A stretch of DNA of 64,000 bases from Desulfonatronospira sp964577315 (GCA_964577315.1 CAZNYT010000004.1:4028-68027); one strand, 5' to 3'; counted from the stretch's first letter, positions 35,019-45,400 are shown. The notes: generated from the sequence alone by a model not told the origin. Numbers and translations: made by a program.

Positions 35019-35515
35019 TCCGGTTTTCTCCCGTGAATTGCTGTTTTTATGGATCTGGCGAGCTCAATAACCGTGGTTAGGGCCAACATGATCATGCCCA
35101 GGGCCACCAGGTAATAGACCGGGAAAACAGGTATATCCAGGGAGGAAGTGGAAAGATTTCTTCTGTGTACAGTTTCCGCGTACTGAATTAGCCCCCAGCT
35201 TATAAGGGAAATAAAGACCAAGGAGATGGTATTGGTCAAGGTATCTACGATGCCTTGCCATCTGTTAGGCAAACTATCCACCAAGAGGGTGACAGTGACA
35301 TGTCCTCTATGTACCGCACAATAGGCCAGGCCCAAGGACAACAGGAGCGCACCCATAATCTCCACCAATTCGTAGCTTCCTGTCAAGGGTTTCCAAAGAG
35401 CGCGCATGACAATATTGGCCACAATAACGAGCATGACCGCTGCTAACGCAGCCTGAGCCACTTGGGAAGTTCGCAGTGCCAAATAGTTAACAATTTTTTC
35501 CAGATGAGACAGCAT
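35015..35515 (-). CDS. dctQ: TRAP transporter small permease
   Basis: A 166-residue membrane protein with four hydrophobic helices; the segment RALWKPLTGSYELVEIMGALL and the following HRGHVTVTLLVDSLP are the DctQ family pattern. It pairs with the large permease and the lipoprotein-like binding protein encoded 265 bases upstream. Confidence 0.9.
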   Translation of the reverse strand: MLSHLEKIVNYLALRTSQVAQAALAAVMLVIVANIVMRALWKPLTGSYELVEIMGALLLSLGLAYCAVHRGHVTVTLLVDSLPNRWQGIVDTLTNTISLVFISLISWGLIQYAETVHRRNLSTSSLDIPVFPVYYLVALGMIMLALTTVIELARSIKTAIHGRKPE

Positions 35516-35581
35516 AGCTACATTTTTGGGGACTGAATTCTTGTATCCGCGAAAACGCGCCTCGGCCTATTAAGGACAAAA

Positions 35582-35614
35582 GGGCTTTCCTGGATATGGA
35601 ATCCAGAAAAGCCC
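35582..35614 (-). terminator. Hairpin between dctP and dctQ, possible attenuator
   Basis: The minus strand forms GGGCTTTTCTGGAT ... ATCCAGGAAAGCCC with a five-base loop, followed by TTTTG. It stands between the binding-protein gene and the permease genes and could partly stop transcription, so that the binding protein is made in excess. This pattern is common in transporter operons. Confidence 0.7.
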
Positions 35615-35779
35615 ATGATGTTTACATTCAGATCTCGAGAGTTAAAGTTAAAAGTAAAGGCGAAGAAATCAGTAGGTTAAATCAGTTATCGCTACGTACA
35701 GGTGGAACTGTATATAAATGGTCAATAAAAACAAGGTGTTGCCAGGGAACTTTGGACTGGCAAGGTTCAGATTAAGCTG

Positions 35780-36844
35780 TTAGAAATCTGAGTATTTTTC
35801 CGAGTATTTTTTGTCCAATTCCCGAACGATATCCACGGCTTCCCTGCCGGGCAATCCGCGTTCATTCTGCCTCTGGATCCAATTTTCAGTCACAGGCTCC
35901 ACGGTTTCACGCCATTCTTCCTCCTGTCCCGGATCCAACTCCAGGGTTTCAATGCCGTGTTCCTGGATTCCGTATTCCAGGCCTTTTCTGGTGTACTCGG
36001 TCCTTATTTTCCCGTATTCTTCCACAAATTCCTGGTTCAATTCTTCAAAAACCTCTTGTATATCCGGGGGCAGAGCGTTCCAGGTATCCTTGTTCATGAC
36101 CTTCATAAAAACCACATTGTACAGGAATGGAGTGTGTGTGACATAATCCACTACTTCCGCCAGCCTGAATCCCTCAAGGGTGTCAGTGGGGGCAAGTATG
36201 CCGTCCACAATCCCCTGGTCCAGGGCCAGGTAAGACTCGGACATGGGCATGGAATGGGTGGTAGCGCCCAGTTCTTCCAGGGGGGAAATAGTACCGCCTA
36301 CTGCTCTTATTTCCAAGCCGGACATATCGTCCAAGGTTTGTACCGGTTGTTTGCTCATAATGTTGCCCGGGCCGGTGGCCCAAAACATAAGGACCTTGAC
36401 GTCTTCGAACTCATCCACCCCTAGGTCCTGTTTGATCCTTTTATAGCCTTCGTGGACTGTCCAGGAAGCGGCCAGCGCGTTTTTGTTTTCATATCCGGGC
36501 AGCTCGAAGGCTTCGGTTAGGGGGAAAACTCCCGGGGTATACGAGGGACAGGTGGTGCCGATATCTGCTACTCCTTCAGCTACCCCGTGATAGATTTCCT
36601 TGGCCCCTAGGAGGGCCTCTCCGGCATGAAGATTAATGTTTACCCGTCCATCGGTTCTTTCCTGGACCTCTTGAATCCAGCGTTCATGTCCCTGGGTCAC
36701 CATGAAATCCGTAGCTGGCCAAAAAGTGGCCATGGACAGATCATAGGTTCTGACGGCTTCCTCCTCTTCTTCTGCACAGCCCCAAAGAGAGGCAAGGGCA
36801 AGAACCAGGACAAGCCCCGCACAAAAGCAAAATTTGCTTTTCAT
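35780..36844 (-). CDS. dctP: TRAP transporter solute-binding lipoprotein
   Basis: About 354 residues. The signal peptide ends in the lipobox LWGC, so it is a lipoprotein rather than a free periplasmic protein. The DctP fold is seen in NINLHAGEALLGAKEIYHGV, the Arg-containing GLEIRAVGGTISPLEELGA and DQGIVDGILAPTDTLEGF. Start ATG 36844 has GGAGGG before it; an upstream extension to 36967 would bury the signal peptide. The ligand cannot be told from sequence. Confidence 0.92.
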   Translation of the reverse strand: MKSKFCFCAGLVLVLALASLWGCAEEEEEAVRTYDLSMATFWPATDFMVTQGHERWIQEVQERTDGRVNINLHAGEALLGAKEIYHGVAEGVADIGTTCPSYTPGVFPLTEAFELPGYENKNALAASWTVHEGYKRIKQDLGVDEFEDVKVLMFWATGPGNIMSKQPVQTLDDMSGLEIRAVGGTISPLEELGATTHSMPMSESYLALDQGIVDGILAPTDTLEGFRLAEVVDYVTHTPFLYNVVFMKVMNKDTWNALPPDIQEVFEELNQEFVEEYGKIRTEYTRKGLEYGIQEHGIETLELDPGQEEEWRETVEPVTENWIQRQNERGLPGREAVDIVRELDKKYSEKYSDF

Positions 36845-37003
36845 GTTTTCCCTCCGTTGCGATAAAGTATCCAGGATGGTAACTAATGTGTGACTTCGAC
36901 TAGAGTGTATATATACCAAGCAAGCGGCTTTGTAAAACATGTTTTCACAGGCGCTTGAAAGCCTCATGATGGCAAATCACGATTTATGATCCCGGCTTAA
37001 GCT

Positions 37004-38341
37004 TCAGAATCTCTTGAGCTCGAAGAGTTTCTTGGATTGGGTGGATACGATATGGAAATATCTGTCCTGGGGAGTGTAGATGTACGGTACGTCTTCCTTG
37101 CGCCGGTATAAGAAGTGGGCTAGAATCATACGATTTACAGCTTGATGTCCAATAATCATGATATATGTGGGATTGCCGCTTAAGTAGATAGCCTTTTTTA
37201 AACCCCGGTCTACTCGTTCCTTCAAGGTGACGTAACCTTCCCCCTGAGGATAGATATAGTTGTACTTGTCCTGGATCCTGGCATAAAAAACTTCAGGTTT
37301 TTCCCGGCGAATCTCTTCATAGCTCATCCCTTCACATATCCCGGAATCGATTTCGTTGAATTCCTGCAAGTGGATCACGCGGCTATTTTTCTGCTGCTGT
37401 CTTATGGGCTCAGAGGTTTCTATGGTGCGTTTTTTGGCGCTGGTGTAGATATAGGGTATATTGGTGTTCTGGAAATGCTTGGCCAGTGCTTCGGCCTGTT
37501 TCCAACCATTGGGAGTGAGTTTGGAGTCGCCGCCGATCCTGTTCTCCAGGTTAAAGTAGCTTTCACCGTGCCGAACCAGGAACAGGTTCTTGACCCAGTC
37601 CGATACCAATAGATCCCGGATCTGGACGTTACAAAAAATATTGTCCGTGATTTTTTGGGCCAGGATCTGATTGTTTAGGGAATCCAGAATGTAGTAGTTA
37701 GGCTCTTGATCCAGGGGGTCAGCAATATGCTCATAATAGGAGATCCTTTTTTGAAAGCCATCAAAGGCCTCTTGAAAGCTGTAATTGGCAAACTCGTTTT
37801 GCTGGGTTTTCTTGGTAATGCTGGCCTTTAAGATTTCCTCGTCCGTGTTTATGCATTCCACAAAAAGAATAGGGTGATCTCCGAGCATTTCCTGGATGGT
37901 TCTGCGCCTTTTATGGCTAACATTAGTAGCGTCCAGGATGGCCACCTGCCCATTTCCAGCCAAGTATTTCCTGGCATTGTTTATGTTGGTCAGGGCTATC
38001 TGTTCCCTGAGTTCAACGTTTGTCTTGTTGTCAGGGTTGTAGAAGTCTGGCTTGGTTGAGCTCTCGCTGAGAAGTTTGCGGCGCAGATCGCCGTTGTTGA
38101 ATATGCGGACCTTGATATTTTCCTTTTGGAGGCCTTCCTTGAGCTTGGCAGCCACAGTGGACTTTCCTCTTGCCGGCAAACCCACCATGACGATATATAG
38201 TTTGTTCAAATAATCTTGCATTTTTTCAATCTTACTTCTCAGGTTATTGCTGTCAAGTGAATCTCGGGGATTCAAAAGAGATATATCCTTAGGGATAGCT
38301 TCAGAATGGAATTGTCCTTGATTCCGTGATCTCTTCTGCAT
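37004..38341 (-). CDS. Bifunctional 6-phosphofructo-2-kinase/fructose-2,6-bisphosphatase
   Basis: About 445 residues with the eukaryotic PFK-2/FBPase-2 layout. After an extension of about 45 residues, the kinase domain has Walker A MVGLPARGKST and ILDATNVSHKRRR. The histidine-phosphatase domain has LVRHGESYFNLENRIGGDS, NEIDSGICEGMSYEEI, DKYNYIYPQGEGY and GHQAVNRM, with the catalytic His and Glu kept. In eukaryotes the product F-2,6-P2 controls glycolysis, gluconeogenesis and sucrose synthesis. In bacteria it is rare. Start is uncertain: ATG 38341 or an in-frame ATG at 38221. It is monocistronic. Confidence 0.88.
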   Translation of the reverse strand: MQKRSRNQGQFHSEAIPKDISLLNPRDSLDSNNLRSKIEKMQDYLNKLYIVMVGLPARGKSTVAAKLKEGLQKENIKVRIFNNGDLRRKLLSESSTKPDFYNPDNKTNVELREQIALTNINNARKYLAGNGQVAILDATNVSHKRRRTIQEMLGDHPILFVECINTDEEILKASITKKTQQNEFANYSFQEAFDGFQKRISYYEHIADPLDQEPNYYILDSLNNQILAQKITDNIFCNVQIRDLLVSDWVKNLFLVRHGESYFNLENRIGGDSKLTPNGWKQAEALAKHFQNTNIPYIYTSAKKRTIETSEPIRQQQKNSRVIHLQEFNEIDSGICEGMSYEEIRREKPEVFYARIQDKYNYIYPQGEGYVTLKERVDRGLKKAIYLSGNPTYIMIIGHQAVNRMILAHFLYRRKEDVPYIYTPQDRYFHIVSTQSKKLFELKRF

Positions 38342-38455
38342 ATAACCTTGCACTAGGTGGAGGCATGATTGCAGGTTTGTCTAGTCCTGACCGCATTTAT
38401 GCCAGATGTGATCAGGATATCAATTGTTCAGAATCCAAGATAGGTAAAAGGATAT

Positions 38456-38498
38456 GTAACTATTCACGGGATTTTTTGCGTACATGGTGAATATTTAC
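38456..38498. repeat. Dispersed inverted-repeat element, copy 5 (minimal)
   Basis: GTAACTATTCACGGG and ATTTTTTGCGTAC are followed at once by GGTGAATATTTAC, leaving only the two ends of the family without a middle. It lies 39 bases before the cardiolipin synthase start. Confidence 0.75.
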
Positions 38499-38536
38499 AA
38501 GGAGATACAAAAAATCAAGCCCTTTAGCACAGTTCA

Positions 38537-39985
38537 ATGCAAGTATTAGATTGGTTAATCCTGGCGGTTATTCTTTTCATTAATTTGTTTGCTGCAGGTC
38601 ACGCTTTGCTGTTCAAGCGTGATCCCAGAGGGGCCTGGGCCTGGATTGTTACTTGTCTGTTGGTGCCCACATTGGGCCCAATACTCTACTTCCTGCTGGG
38701 GATCAATCGCGTTAAAACCCGGGCTAGGAAATTGAGGTGGTACTGGCCGCATTGGGACATGGATCTGGCTTTTTCCGGACCGGAATCGAAAACCAGCCAG
38801 GAAACAGTGCGGGATTTCAGGATTGCTCCAGATTTTCACCAACTGGCCCTGCTTTCCAAGGCTATTTCCAAGCGTCCCCTTTTGCAGGGCAATAGCGTTC
38901 AGCCTCTTTTTAACGGGGAAGGGGCTTACCCGGAAATGTTAAATACCATTGATCAAGCCCAGGAAAGCGTATATCTCATGACTTTTATCTTTGACAGCAA
39001 CCAAACTGGGGAGAGCTTTGTACAAGCTCTATCTAGGGCTAAAAACAGAGGGGTGGATGTGCGGGTTATAATTGATGGTATCGGGGAGTATTATTCCTGG
39101 CCCCGGGCCAAAAAAAAATTGAAAAGGGCCAAGATACCATTTGCCAGGTTTCTGCCACCCAAACTGTATCCACCTTCCCCGTTTTTTCTTAATCTGCGCA
39201 ATCACAGGAAGCTACTTATAGTAGATAGCGAGTACGGATTTGCTGGGGGAATGAATATAGGAGACAGACATTTGGCTGAGCAGTTGGATAATCCCAAACG
39301 TCAGCAAGACATACATTTCAAGTTTACTGGACCCATAGTAAACCAGATGGAGGAAGTTTTTCTGGAGGATTGGGGTTTTTGCACCGGGGATTACAGCAGA
39401 CGCCCTAGGGAGAGAGTAGTGGGTGGCTACCAGGGGGAGGCGGTATGCAGGACCATAACCGTGGGACCCAACCAGGACATGGACAAATTGCGGATACTCT
39501 TGACCGGCGTAGTTTCCCAGGCCAAAAGAAGGGTTTTGATAATGACGCCTTATTTTCTGCCTTCCCAGGAACTGATAGGGGCCTTGCAGACCGCGGCCCT
39601 GAAAGGCCTAGAGGTAAGTGTGGTTCTGCCGTCCCAGAACAATCATCCTATTGTGCACTGGGCTACTCAGAACATGCTCTGGGAATTACTCCAATGGGGG
39701 GTGAGGGTGTTTTATCAGCCTCCTCCATTTGCTCATTCCAAGCTTTTCTTGGCGGACGACACCTATGCTTTAGTGGGCTCAGCCAATATAGATCCCCGGA
39801 GCCTCCGACTCAATTTCGAACTGGTGGTGGAAGTTTATGAGAAAAAGATGGTGCAGAGATTAGGCGGGTTTATCCAGGACAAGATCCGGGAGTCCCACGA
39901 GGTAACCCTAGCGGAAGTGGATAGCCGCCCTATTCACATACGTACCCGGGATTCGTTGTGCTGGCTTTTCAGCCCTTATCTTTAG
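38537..39985 (+). CDS. cls: Cardiolipin synthase (phospholipase D family)
   Basis: A 482-residue membrane-bound enzyme that joins two phosphatidylglycerols. Two N-terminal membrane helices and the motif RDPRGAWAWIVTCLLVPTLGP precede two PLD domains with HxK(x)4D motifs: HRKLLIVDSEYGFAGGMN and HSKLFLADDTYALVGSANID. All catalytic His, Lys and Asp are kept. The gene stands alone with a minimal dispersed repeat just upstream. Confidence 0.94.
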   Translation: MQVLDWLILAVILFINLFAAGHALLFKRDPRGAWAWIVTCLLVPTLGPILYFLLGINRVKTRARKLRWYWPHWDMDLAFSGPESKTSQETVRDFRIAPDFHQLALLSKAISKRPLLQGNSVQPLFNGEGAYPEMLNTIDQAQESVYLMTFIFDSNQTGESFVQALSRAKNRGVDVRVIIDGIGEYYSWPRAKKKLKRAKIPFARFLPPKLYPPSPFFLNLRNHRKLLIVDSEYGFAGGMNIGDRHLAEQLDNPKRQQDIHFKFTGPIVNQMEEVFLEDWGFCTGDYSRRPRERVVGGYQGEAVCRTITVGPNQDMDKLRILLTGVVSQAKRRVLIMTPYFLPSQELIGALQTAALKGLEVSVVLPSQNNHPIVHWATQNMLWELLQWGVRVFYQPPPFAHSKLFLADDTYALVGSANIDPRSLRLNFELVVEVYEKKMVQRLGGFIQDKIRESHEVTLAEVDSRPIHIRTRDSLCWLFSPYL

Positions 39986-40075
39986 CTGCTGCACAATTGC
40001 TTTGGTCGCTTGAGAATTCCGAGCGTCCCGTTTTGTTGGTTAGTAGATGCAAAAAACAAGGAAAGGAGAAATTGT

Positions 40076-40366
40076 ATGGAAGGCTGCTATCAGATGGAAA
40101 TTAACGGAAAGCCCTGTTCCTGCGTGGAGTTTCCCACCACCAAGACCAAGATCTTGTTGATTTGTGGGGAAAAGGGTTTGGTGAGTTGCGGATACTTGAA
40201 CATGAATGTGGCTTCCAAGATCCAGGAGGCCGTGGCCATGGTGCGTGGAGCGCAGTCCTTGGAAGAACTGCTTTCCGCGGAGGTTCGCTCCGTGAGCCCG
40301 GTTGCAGAAGAAATGGGGGTGAAACCGGGCATGACCGGGAAAGAAGCCATGGAGATACTGGCGTGA
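40076..40366 (+). CDS. DUF1805 family protein
   Basis: A 96-residue protein with the DUF1805 (YunC-like) core KILLICGEKGLVSCGYLNMNVA, followed by a helix; the C-terminal part SVSPVAEEMGVKPGMTGKEAMEIL is a common tail in Desulfovibrionales members. Four Cys, two near the N-terminus. Function unknown. ATG 40076 has GGAGAA in good position; an earlier TTG at 40010 does not. A two-way terminator follows. Confidence 0.75.
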   Translation: MEGCYQMEINGKPCSCVEFPTTKTKILLICGEKGLVSCGYLNMNVASKIQEAVAMVRGAQSLEELLSAEVRSVSPVAEEMGVKPGMTGKEAMEILA

Positions 40367-40434
40367 TTTTGCCAACGCAGCTTCATACAACGTAACTAAA
40401 GGAAGGCTGGTTACCGAAACAGGTTACAAAAAAA

Positions 40435-40462
40435 GGGGCGTTTATGAAGACGCCCCTTTTTT
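40435..40462. terminator. Bidirectional intrinsic terminator
   Basis: Arms GGGGCGT and ACGCCCC with an 8-base loop have an A-run on the left (40427-40434) and a T-run on the right (40457-40462). It ends the DUF1805 gene from the left and the radical SAM gene from the right. Confidence 0.9.
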
Positions 40463-40487
40463 GTGATTTCAGTGTATTGAAGCCTTG

Positions 40488-42092
40488 TTAGGCGGTTTCA
40501 TGTTCTGAAGTTTTTTGTTTGATCTTGGAGTTGGAGTACATTTCCTCTACGTTGAAGCGGTGGCAGGGGCCACTGTTCCAGGTGCAGAATGGATAGAGGT
40601 TGCCCTGGGGGTCAGCGTAATGTACTATGCAATGGCGCACTCGATCTATTTCATAATTGTAGTGGTCCTGAAAGTGCATGGCAGCCGAGAGAATGATTCC
40701 ATAACGGCTCTTTTGAATTTTTTCTTTCAGGGCTTTCTTGTCCATTTCGTGCCCTTCCCGCAAATGTATAAGATCGTCTATGAATTCCTGCATCTTTTCA
40801 AAGTCCCAGCCTTCGGGGGCTTTGTCCTCGTGAAAGTGCTTTCTTAGTTCTCTCTTTAGCTGCAAGGCCAAAGCCTTTTTCAGCCAGGGATAGTTTTCTA
40901 TGCGCTTGGCTTTCTTGTTCAGGCTTTCAGCTGCGGATTCAACATCCCAAAAGGCAGGGAAAGGAACAGCTTTGCCGGTTTCCTTGTCCACGAGTATGTA
41001 AGTCACGCATCCGCAATGGGGATGGCAGTTGGTATGTGCCATCTTCTCCCCGCCGGTAGCAGCCTCCAAAAACCTGGATACCGGGGAGACAATGGAGAAG
41101 GGATACCAATCCCGGTGCATATCCATGAAATCGGTTTGTTCCTGGAGCTCCCTGGCTAGGTCTGCAGTGGTAAAACGCATTTCCCTGCGCTGGGATTCAT
41201 CGATTCTGCCGGTAAAGGACACTGGCTGCCAGCTTATGGCGGTGATCACGTCCACGTTCTCCACGGCAAAGCGCAGGATGTCTCCTACCTGATGGTCATT
41301 GAATCCTTTGACAATAGTAGGAACCAGGGCCACTCGAACCCCGGCCTGGCGCAGATTCTCAATTGCCTTCATCTTGGTGTCGTACAAGGGTCGGCCGCGA
41401 GTTTGACGGTAAATGTCATCACTTACACCGTCGAATTGCAAATATACCACGTCCAGGCCGGCTTCAGCTACTTGTTCTGCAAACTCCGGTTTTTGGGCGA
41501 AACGAACCCCGTTGCTCGCCACCTGAATTTGGGCAAATCCCTTGGATTTGGCTTTGCGCACAGCATCCAGAAAATGGGGGTGAATGGTGGGTTCACCTCC
41601 GGCAAACTGTACGCAAATAACCGGATGCGGCCCCAATGAGGCGATGGATTCGATTACGTGGTCAATCTGCTCCCAGGTTAGTTCGTATACCCGGCCCACG
41701 GCATTGGAATTGGCAAAGCAGATAGGACAGTTCAGGTTGCATCGATTAGTCAAGTCAATATTGATCATGGAAGGAAAGGATTTATGATTGCTGCATACCC
41801 CGCAATCATATGGACAACCTTGCTCCGGCTTTTTGTGAGGTTTGTCCACTTTGGCCGGCTTATCGTAATGGGTATGCCGCATCTTGAGGAAAAAATCCTT
41901 GTCCGCACTAATGAGTTCCTTGAATTCGCCGTGCTCCTGACAGGATTTATTCATAAAAACCTGGTTGTCTTCCTCTACCAGGTCGGCCTCGATTATTTTG
42001 TTACACTCGGGACAAAGGCTGCGAGTGGAAATAGGCAGGTCGTAGGTAGTGGTTTGTTCTTTGGATTTGCTCCACCAATTGTGTAAGAACAT
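40488..42092 (-). CDS. COG1964-type radical SAM protein (Tes/MSS-like)
   Basis: A 534-residue protein. An N-terminal zinc-type part (LCPECNKIIEA, KSCQEHGEF) and CPYDCGVCSNH precede the radical SAM motif CNLNCPICFANS. Later come GGEPTIHP and C-terminal cysteines in CHPHCGCVTY and PFCTWNSGPCHRFN, suggesting extra Fe-S clusters. The layout matches COG1964, which includes archaeal tetraether lipid synthase and bacterial enzymes that couple fatty-acid chain ends. A membrane-lipid role is inferred, not shown. The start follows a perfect AGGAGGTGAT. Confidence 0.75.
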   Translation of the reverse strand: MFLHNWWSKSKEQTTTYDLPISTRSLCPECNKIIEADLVEEDNQVFMNKSCQEHGEFKELISADKDFFLKMRHTHYDKPAKVDKPHKKPEQGCPYDCGVCSNHKSFPSMINIDLTNRCNLNCPICFANSNAVGRVYELTWEQIDHVIESIASLGPHPVICVQFAGGEPTIHPHFLDAVRKAKSKGFAQIQVASNGVRFAQKPEFAEQVAEAGLDVVYLQFDGVSDDIYRQTRGRPLYDTKMKAIENLRQAGVRVALVPTIVKGFNDHQVGDILRFAVENVDVITAISWQPVSFTGRIDESQRREMRFTTADLARELQEQTDFMDMHRDWYPFSIVSPVSRFLEAATGGEKMAHTNCHPHCGCVTYILVDKETGKAVPFPAFWDVESAAESLNKKAKRIENYPWLKKALALQLKRELRKHFHEDKAPEGWDFEKMQEFIDDLIHLREGHEMDKKALKEKIQKSRYGIILSAAMHFQDHYNYEIDRVRHCIVHYADPQGNLYPFCTWNSGPCHRFNVEEMYSNSKIKQKTSEHETA

Positions 42093-42498
42093 ATATAATC
42101 ACCTCCTGACATTTATGCTCAAAGATCCTGCCTTGAGCATAGTTTAAATAGATATGTCCGGAAAGAATGATTACTTGTTTAAAGAAGTTAAAAACTGTTT
42201 TTATTTCTCCCTTCGATATTATCGGTTCAAACTTGAAAATAGTTATTCTTTCTAAAAAATAAGGCCAGGGTTTTTTGACTGTTTTGTTGGTTTTGCTGTA
42301 GGTTTCTCGTGTATATTTTATAAATATATCTTTTTATATATCAAAATATTTTAACTCTTACAATATTTCTGAATATATTTTTTAATCTGTAATGCACGGA
42401 TTTTATCTGTCAACCTTTAAAAGCATAAAAGGGTTATGTCTTTTAAATTCCTTGTTACAATGCAACTATTCTTCATGTTTTAAGTTGCTATTTAATTC
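42093..42498. other. AT-rich spacer upstream of the radical SAM gene
   Basis: A 406-base region much richer in A and T than the genes (notably 42165-42460, with TTTATAAATATATC-type runs near 42318). It must hold the radical SAM promoter and the end of gltB. A weak inverted repeat, TTTAAAAG at 42416 and CTTTTAAA at 42440, may end gltB transcription. No coding frame or RNA is recognised. Confidence 0.55.
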
Positions 42499-45400
42499 CT
42501 ACTCTGCAGACTTGACCCACAGGGGTTTGGGTACAATAGCCACAAAGCGAGAGCCTGCCTGTCCCAGAAGCTCCCTGACCGCATTTGCTTCCTCGGTTTG
42601 CAAACTTTTTTCCAGTTCCTGGATATAAGGGTTAAGCAGATCCTGGATATCTTGGATGCCCTCCTGGGAAACAGGCGTGATCATCACGTTGGCTCCCCGG
42701 GCCAAGCGGATCTTAACGGATTCTTGCCCGAAATCGTATTCCGGGTACAGGCATTGATATACCACTCCTCCGGTCATCCCTGCACATATCCACGGTCCGG
42801 GATCTCCCAGGACCACTGCGCGGCCACCGGTCATATATTCAAATGCGAATCCCTTGAGATGAGAACGGACTGCAATGTTGCCCAAATAGTCTCGCACCTG
42901 GGAGGTGATGCGGCCTCCGAACACTACATCCGCTCCGGAAAGCCGGACGCAAGCCCGGGAGTCGGCCATGTTCTGGATCATGAACAATCCTTGGATAGCC
43001 CCGTAAGCAAAGCTTTTCCCAGTGGATCCGTCAATATACAGACCTTGGTAATTACCGCCCCTGAGCACACCCAGGGACCCTCCGTAGCTTCCCTTGGCTG
43101 CACCGTCCTGGGAGCCGCCTTCCACCATGACTTCCAGATGCGAAGTGCCAAAGGCACTCAGTCCGTTGCCTGGTACAGAGGATCCAAGGCGCAGCGAAGC
43201 TAGCAATTTTTTATGGTCCTGGTATTTTCGTTCCATGGCACCAGCGAGGTAAGTGCCTATGGCTCGGTCCGAGCTGCGCACCTCGTCCTCGGCAAAACTG
43301 ACCCGGGTATCGCCGGCTTCAAAGCGTTCCATGGCCAGGTCCGAGATCAACTTGGTCAAATAATTCAATGGCTTGCGCAGCACCTGGTTGCGGCTCTCTT
43401 TTTGTTGATCTTTCACAGGTTGTGCAGGCGGTTGGAGCAAACCAGCAAGGTCAACTTTGTCCCCGGCTATATCCTGGTACAAAAGATCCGAGCGTCCCAC
43501 CAGGTCCTGGAGCCTGGAGATGCCCATGCGGGCCAGGCGCATGCGTAGTTCATCTCCCAGGGCTCCCAAGAGCCGGGACAGGTTTTCTGCTTCCATCTCG
43601 GTTTCCCGGGGCCAAAAACCCTTGACTCCTTTTTCTTCCGCCTGCTCCTTGGTTCTTAATTGGGTGGAAATGCCCATGGGACAGCGATCCAGATGGCAGC
43701 GGCGGCAACTTACGCAGCCAATGCCCATCAGGGCCAGGGTCCCCAGCCCCACACGGTTGGCCCCGAGCAGAACCAGCTTGAGCACTTCGTGGCCGTTGCG
43801 CACTCCCCCGTCGCACCAGATTTCCACTTGTTCCCGGATACCGGATTCGCTCAGGGCGCGGTGAGCCTCCTTTACACCGATCTCTACCGGCAGGCCCACG
43901 TATCTTTTGGCGTGCTCCCGTGCCGCGCCGGTACCGCCCTCAAAACCGCTGATATTGATTACGTCCGCTCCTGCCTTGGCTATTCCCACGGCTATAGTTC
44001 CAACCCCGCTGGTAACAGGGATCTTTACGGATACCTTGGCCCCGGGATGGGCGGTTTTTAATTCGGTTATGGTCTGGGCCAGATCCTCAATGGAGTAGAT
44101 ATCATGCTGGTTGGAGGGAGATATCAGGGTGATGCCGGGCTTGCACTTCCTGGCCTCGGCCACTATGGAAGAAACCTTGGTTCCAGGGAGGTGTCCCCCC
44201 TCTCCGGGCTTGGCTCCCTGGCCGATCTTGATCTCCAGGTAATCCGTGGAGTTAAGTAGGCCCATAAACACCCCGAAGCGCCCGGATGCTATTTGCTGGC
44301 CCCGATTGTGCCTGAATTTGCCGAGCATGTCCGGTATTTCGCCGCCTTCGCCGTTCAGGCAAACGATATTGGCTTTCCTGGCTGCCAAGGCATAGGCCCG
44401 AAAGGAGTTTTCACCTTGGGATCCAAAGGACATGGCCGCTATAACCAGGGGTAGATCGTGTCCCCCTACGGATAAATCCACGTTGTCCTGGGTTAGCCTG
44501 TTGGTTTCTTCTTCCTCCCTGGTGCTGAGAAGGTGGCGCAGACCGGTAGGCAATTCCCGATCGATTTCCTCCATGGACCTGGCCATTTCCGCGTAACCGG
44601 TCTTGCCCAGGGCTACCTTGCGCAGCAAACGTCCTACCTTGGGGTTGCGGGAAGGCTCGGAGTAAAGGTCCTGTTCCGTGTCGGATGCAGCCCGGTTTAG
44701 TCTTTCCCGGGCCTGGTTTTGCATAAATTCCAATCCCAATCCGGCATCTTCAGAAGCGCAGAAGTTTGATACCTGCAGCTTTTGGGCCAGATCTGTGGTG
44801 AGTCCGATGGAGGAGAATATTCGGCCATATCCGCAGATTTCATGGATGCCCATTGTGGACATGACCTTCTCCATTCCGGCCTGGAGTACCTTAATGGTAT
44901 TTTGAACCGCCTCGAAAGGGGACAGCTCCTCATGGGCGTAGCTTGCAGAAATTCTCCACAGTAGATAGGGGTTTACTGCTTCCGCTCCCAAACCCACCAG
45001 GAACATGATATCGTGCAGGTTGCGCACCGCTCCGGAGCGCACTACTAAAGAAGCCTGGCGGCGCAAACCGGATTTGACCAGTTCTTCGATCACCCAGGCT
45101 GTAGCCAGGCCGGGATCGATATATACCTGTCCCTCTCTGAATGAAGAGGAATCATCCAAAAGGAGCAGCATGCTCCCGGCTCGGACTTGTTCCCGGGCTT
45201 GATCCGCTAGGTCTTTCAGTGCTTTTTCCAGTCCTTCTTCCGGGTCAAAGGTGGTGTCCAGGACCGCGATCCTATGCGGATCATGGCCCTGCCCGGAAAA
45301 GAAGGATGTGACCTCCTCCAGTAAGGCCCCGTTAAATTTTCTGGCCAACTCCTGTTCCCGGTCCAGGCTCAAAATGCCTTCCAGGCCGCGGCCTCCCAAT

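Noticed and set aside
40162..40395. Overlapping 77-codon frame within the DUF1805 gene
   Set aside because: Out-of-frame shadow without its own ribosome site or likeness to any family.
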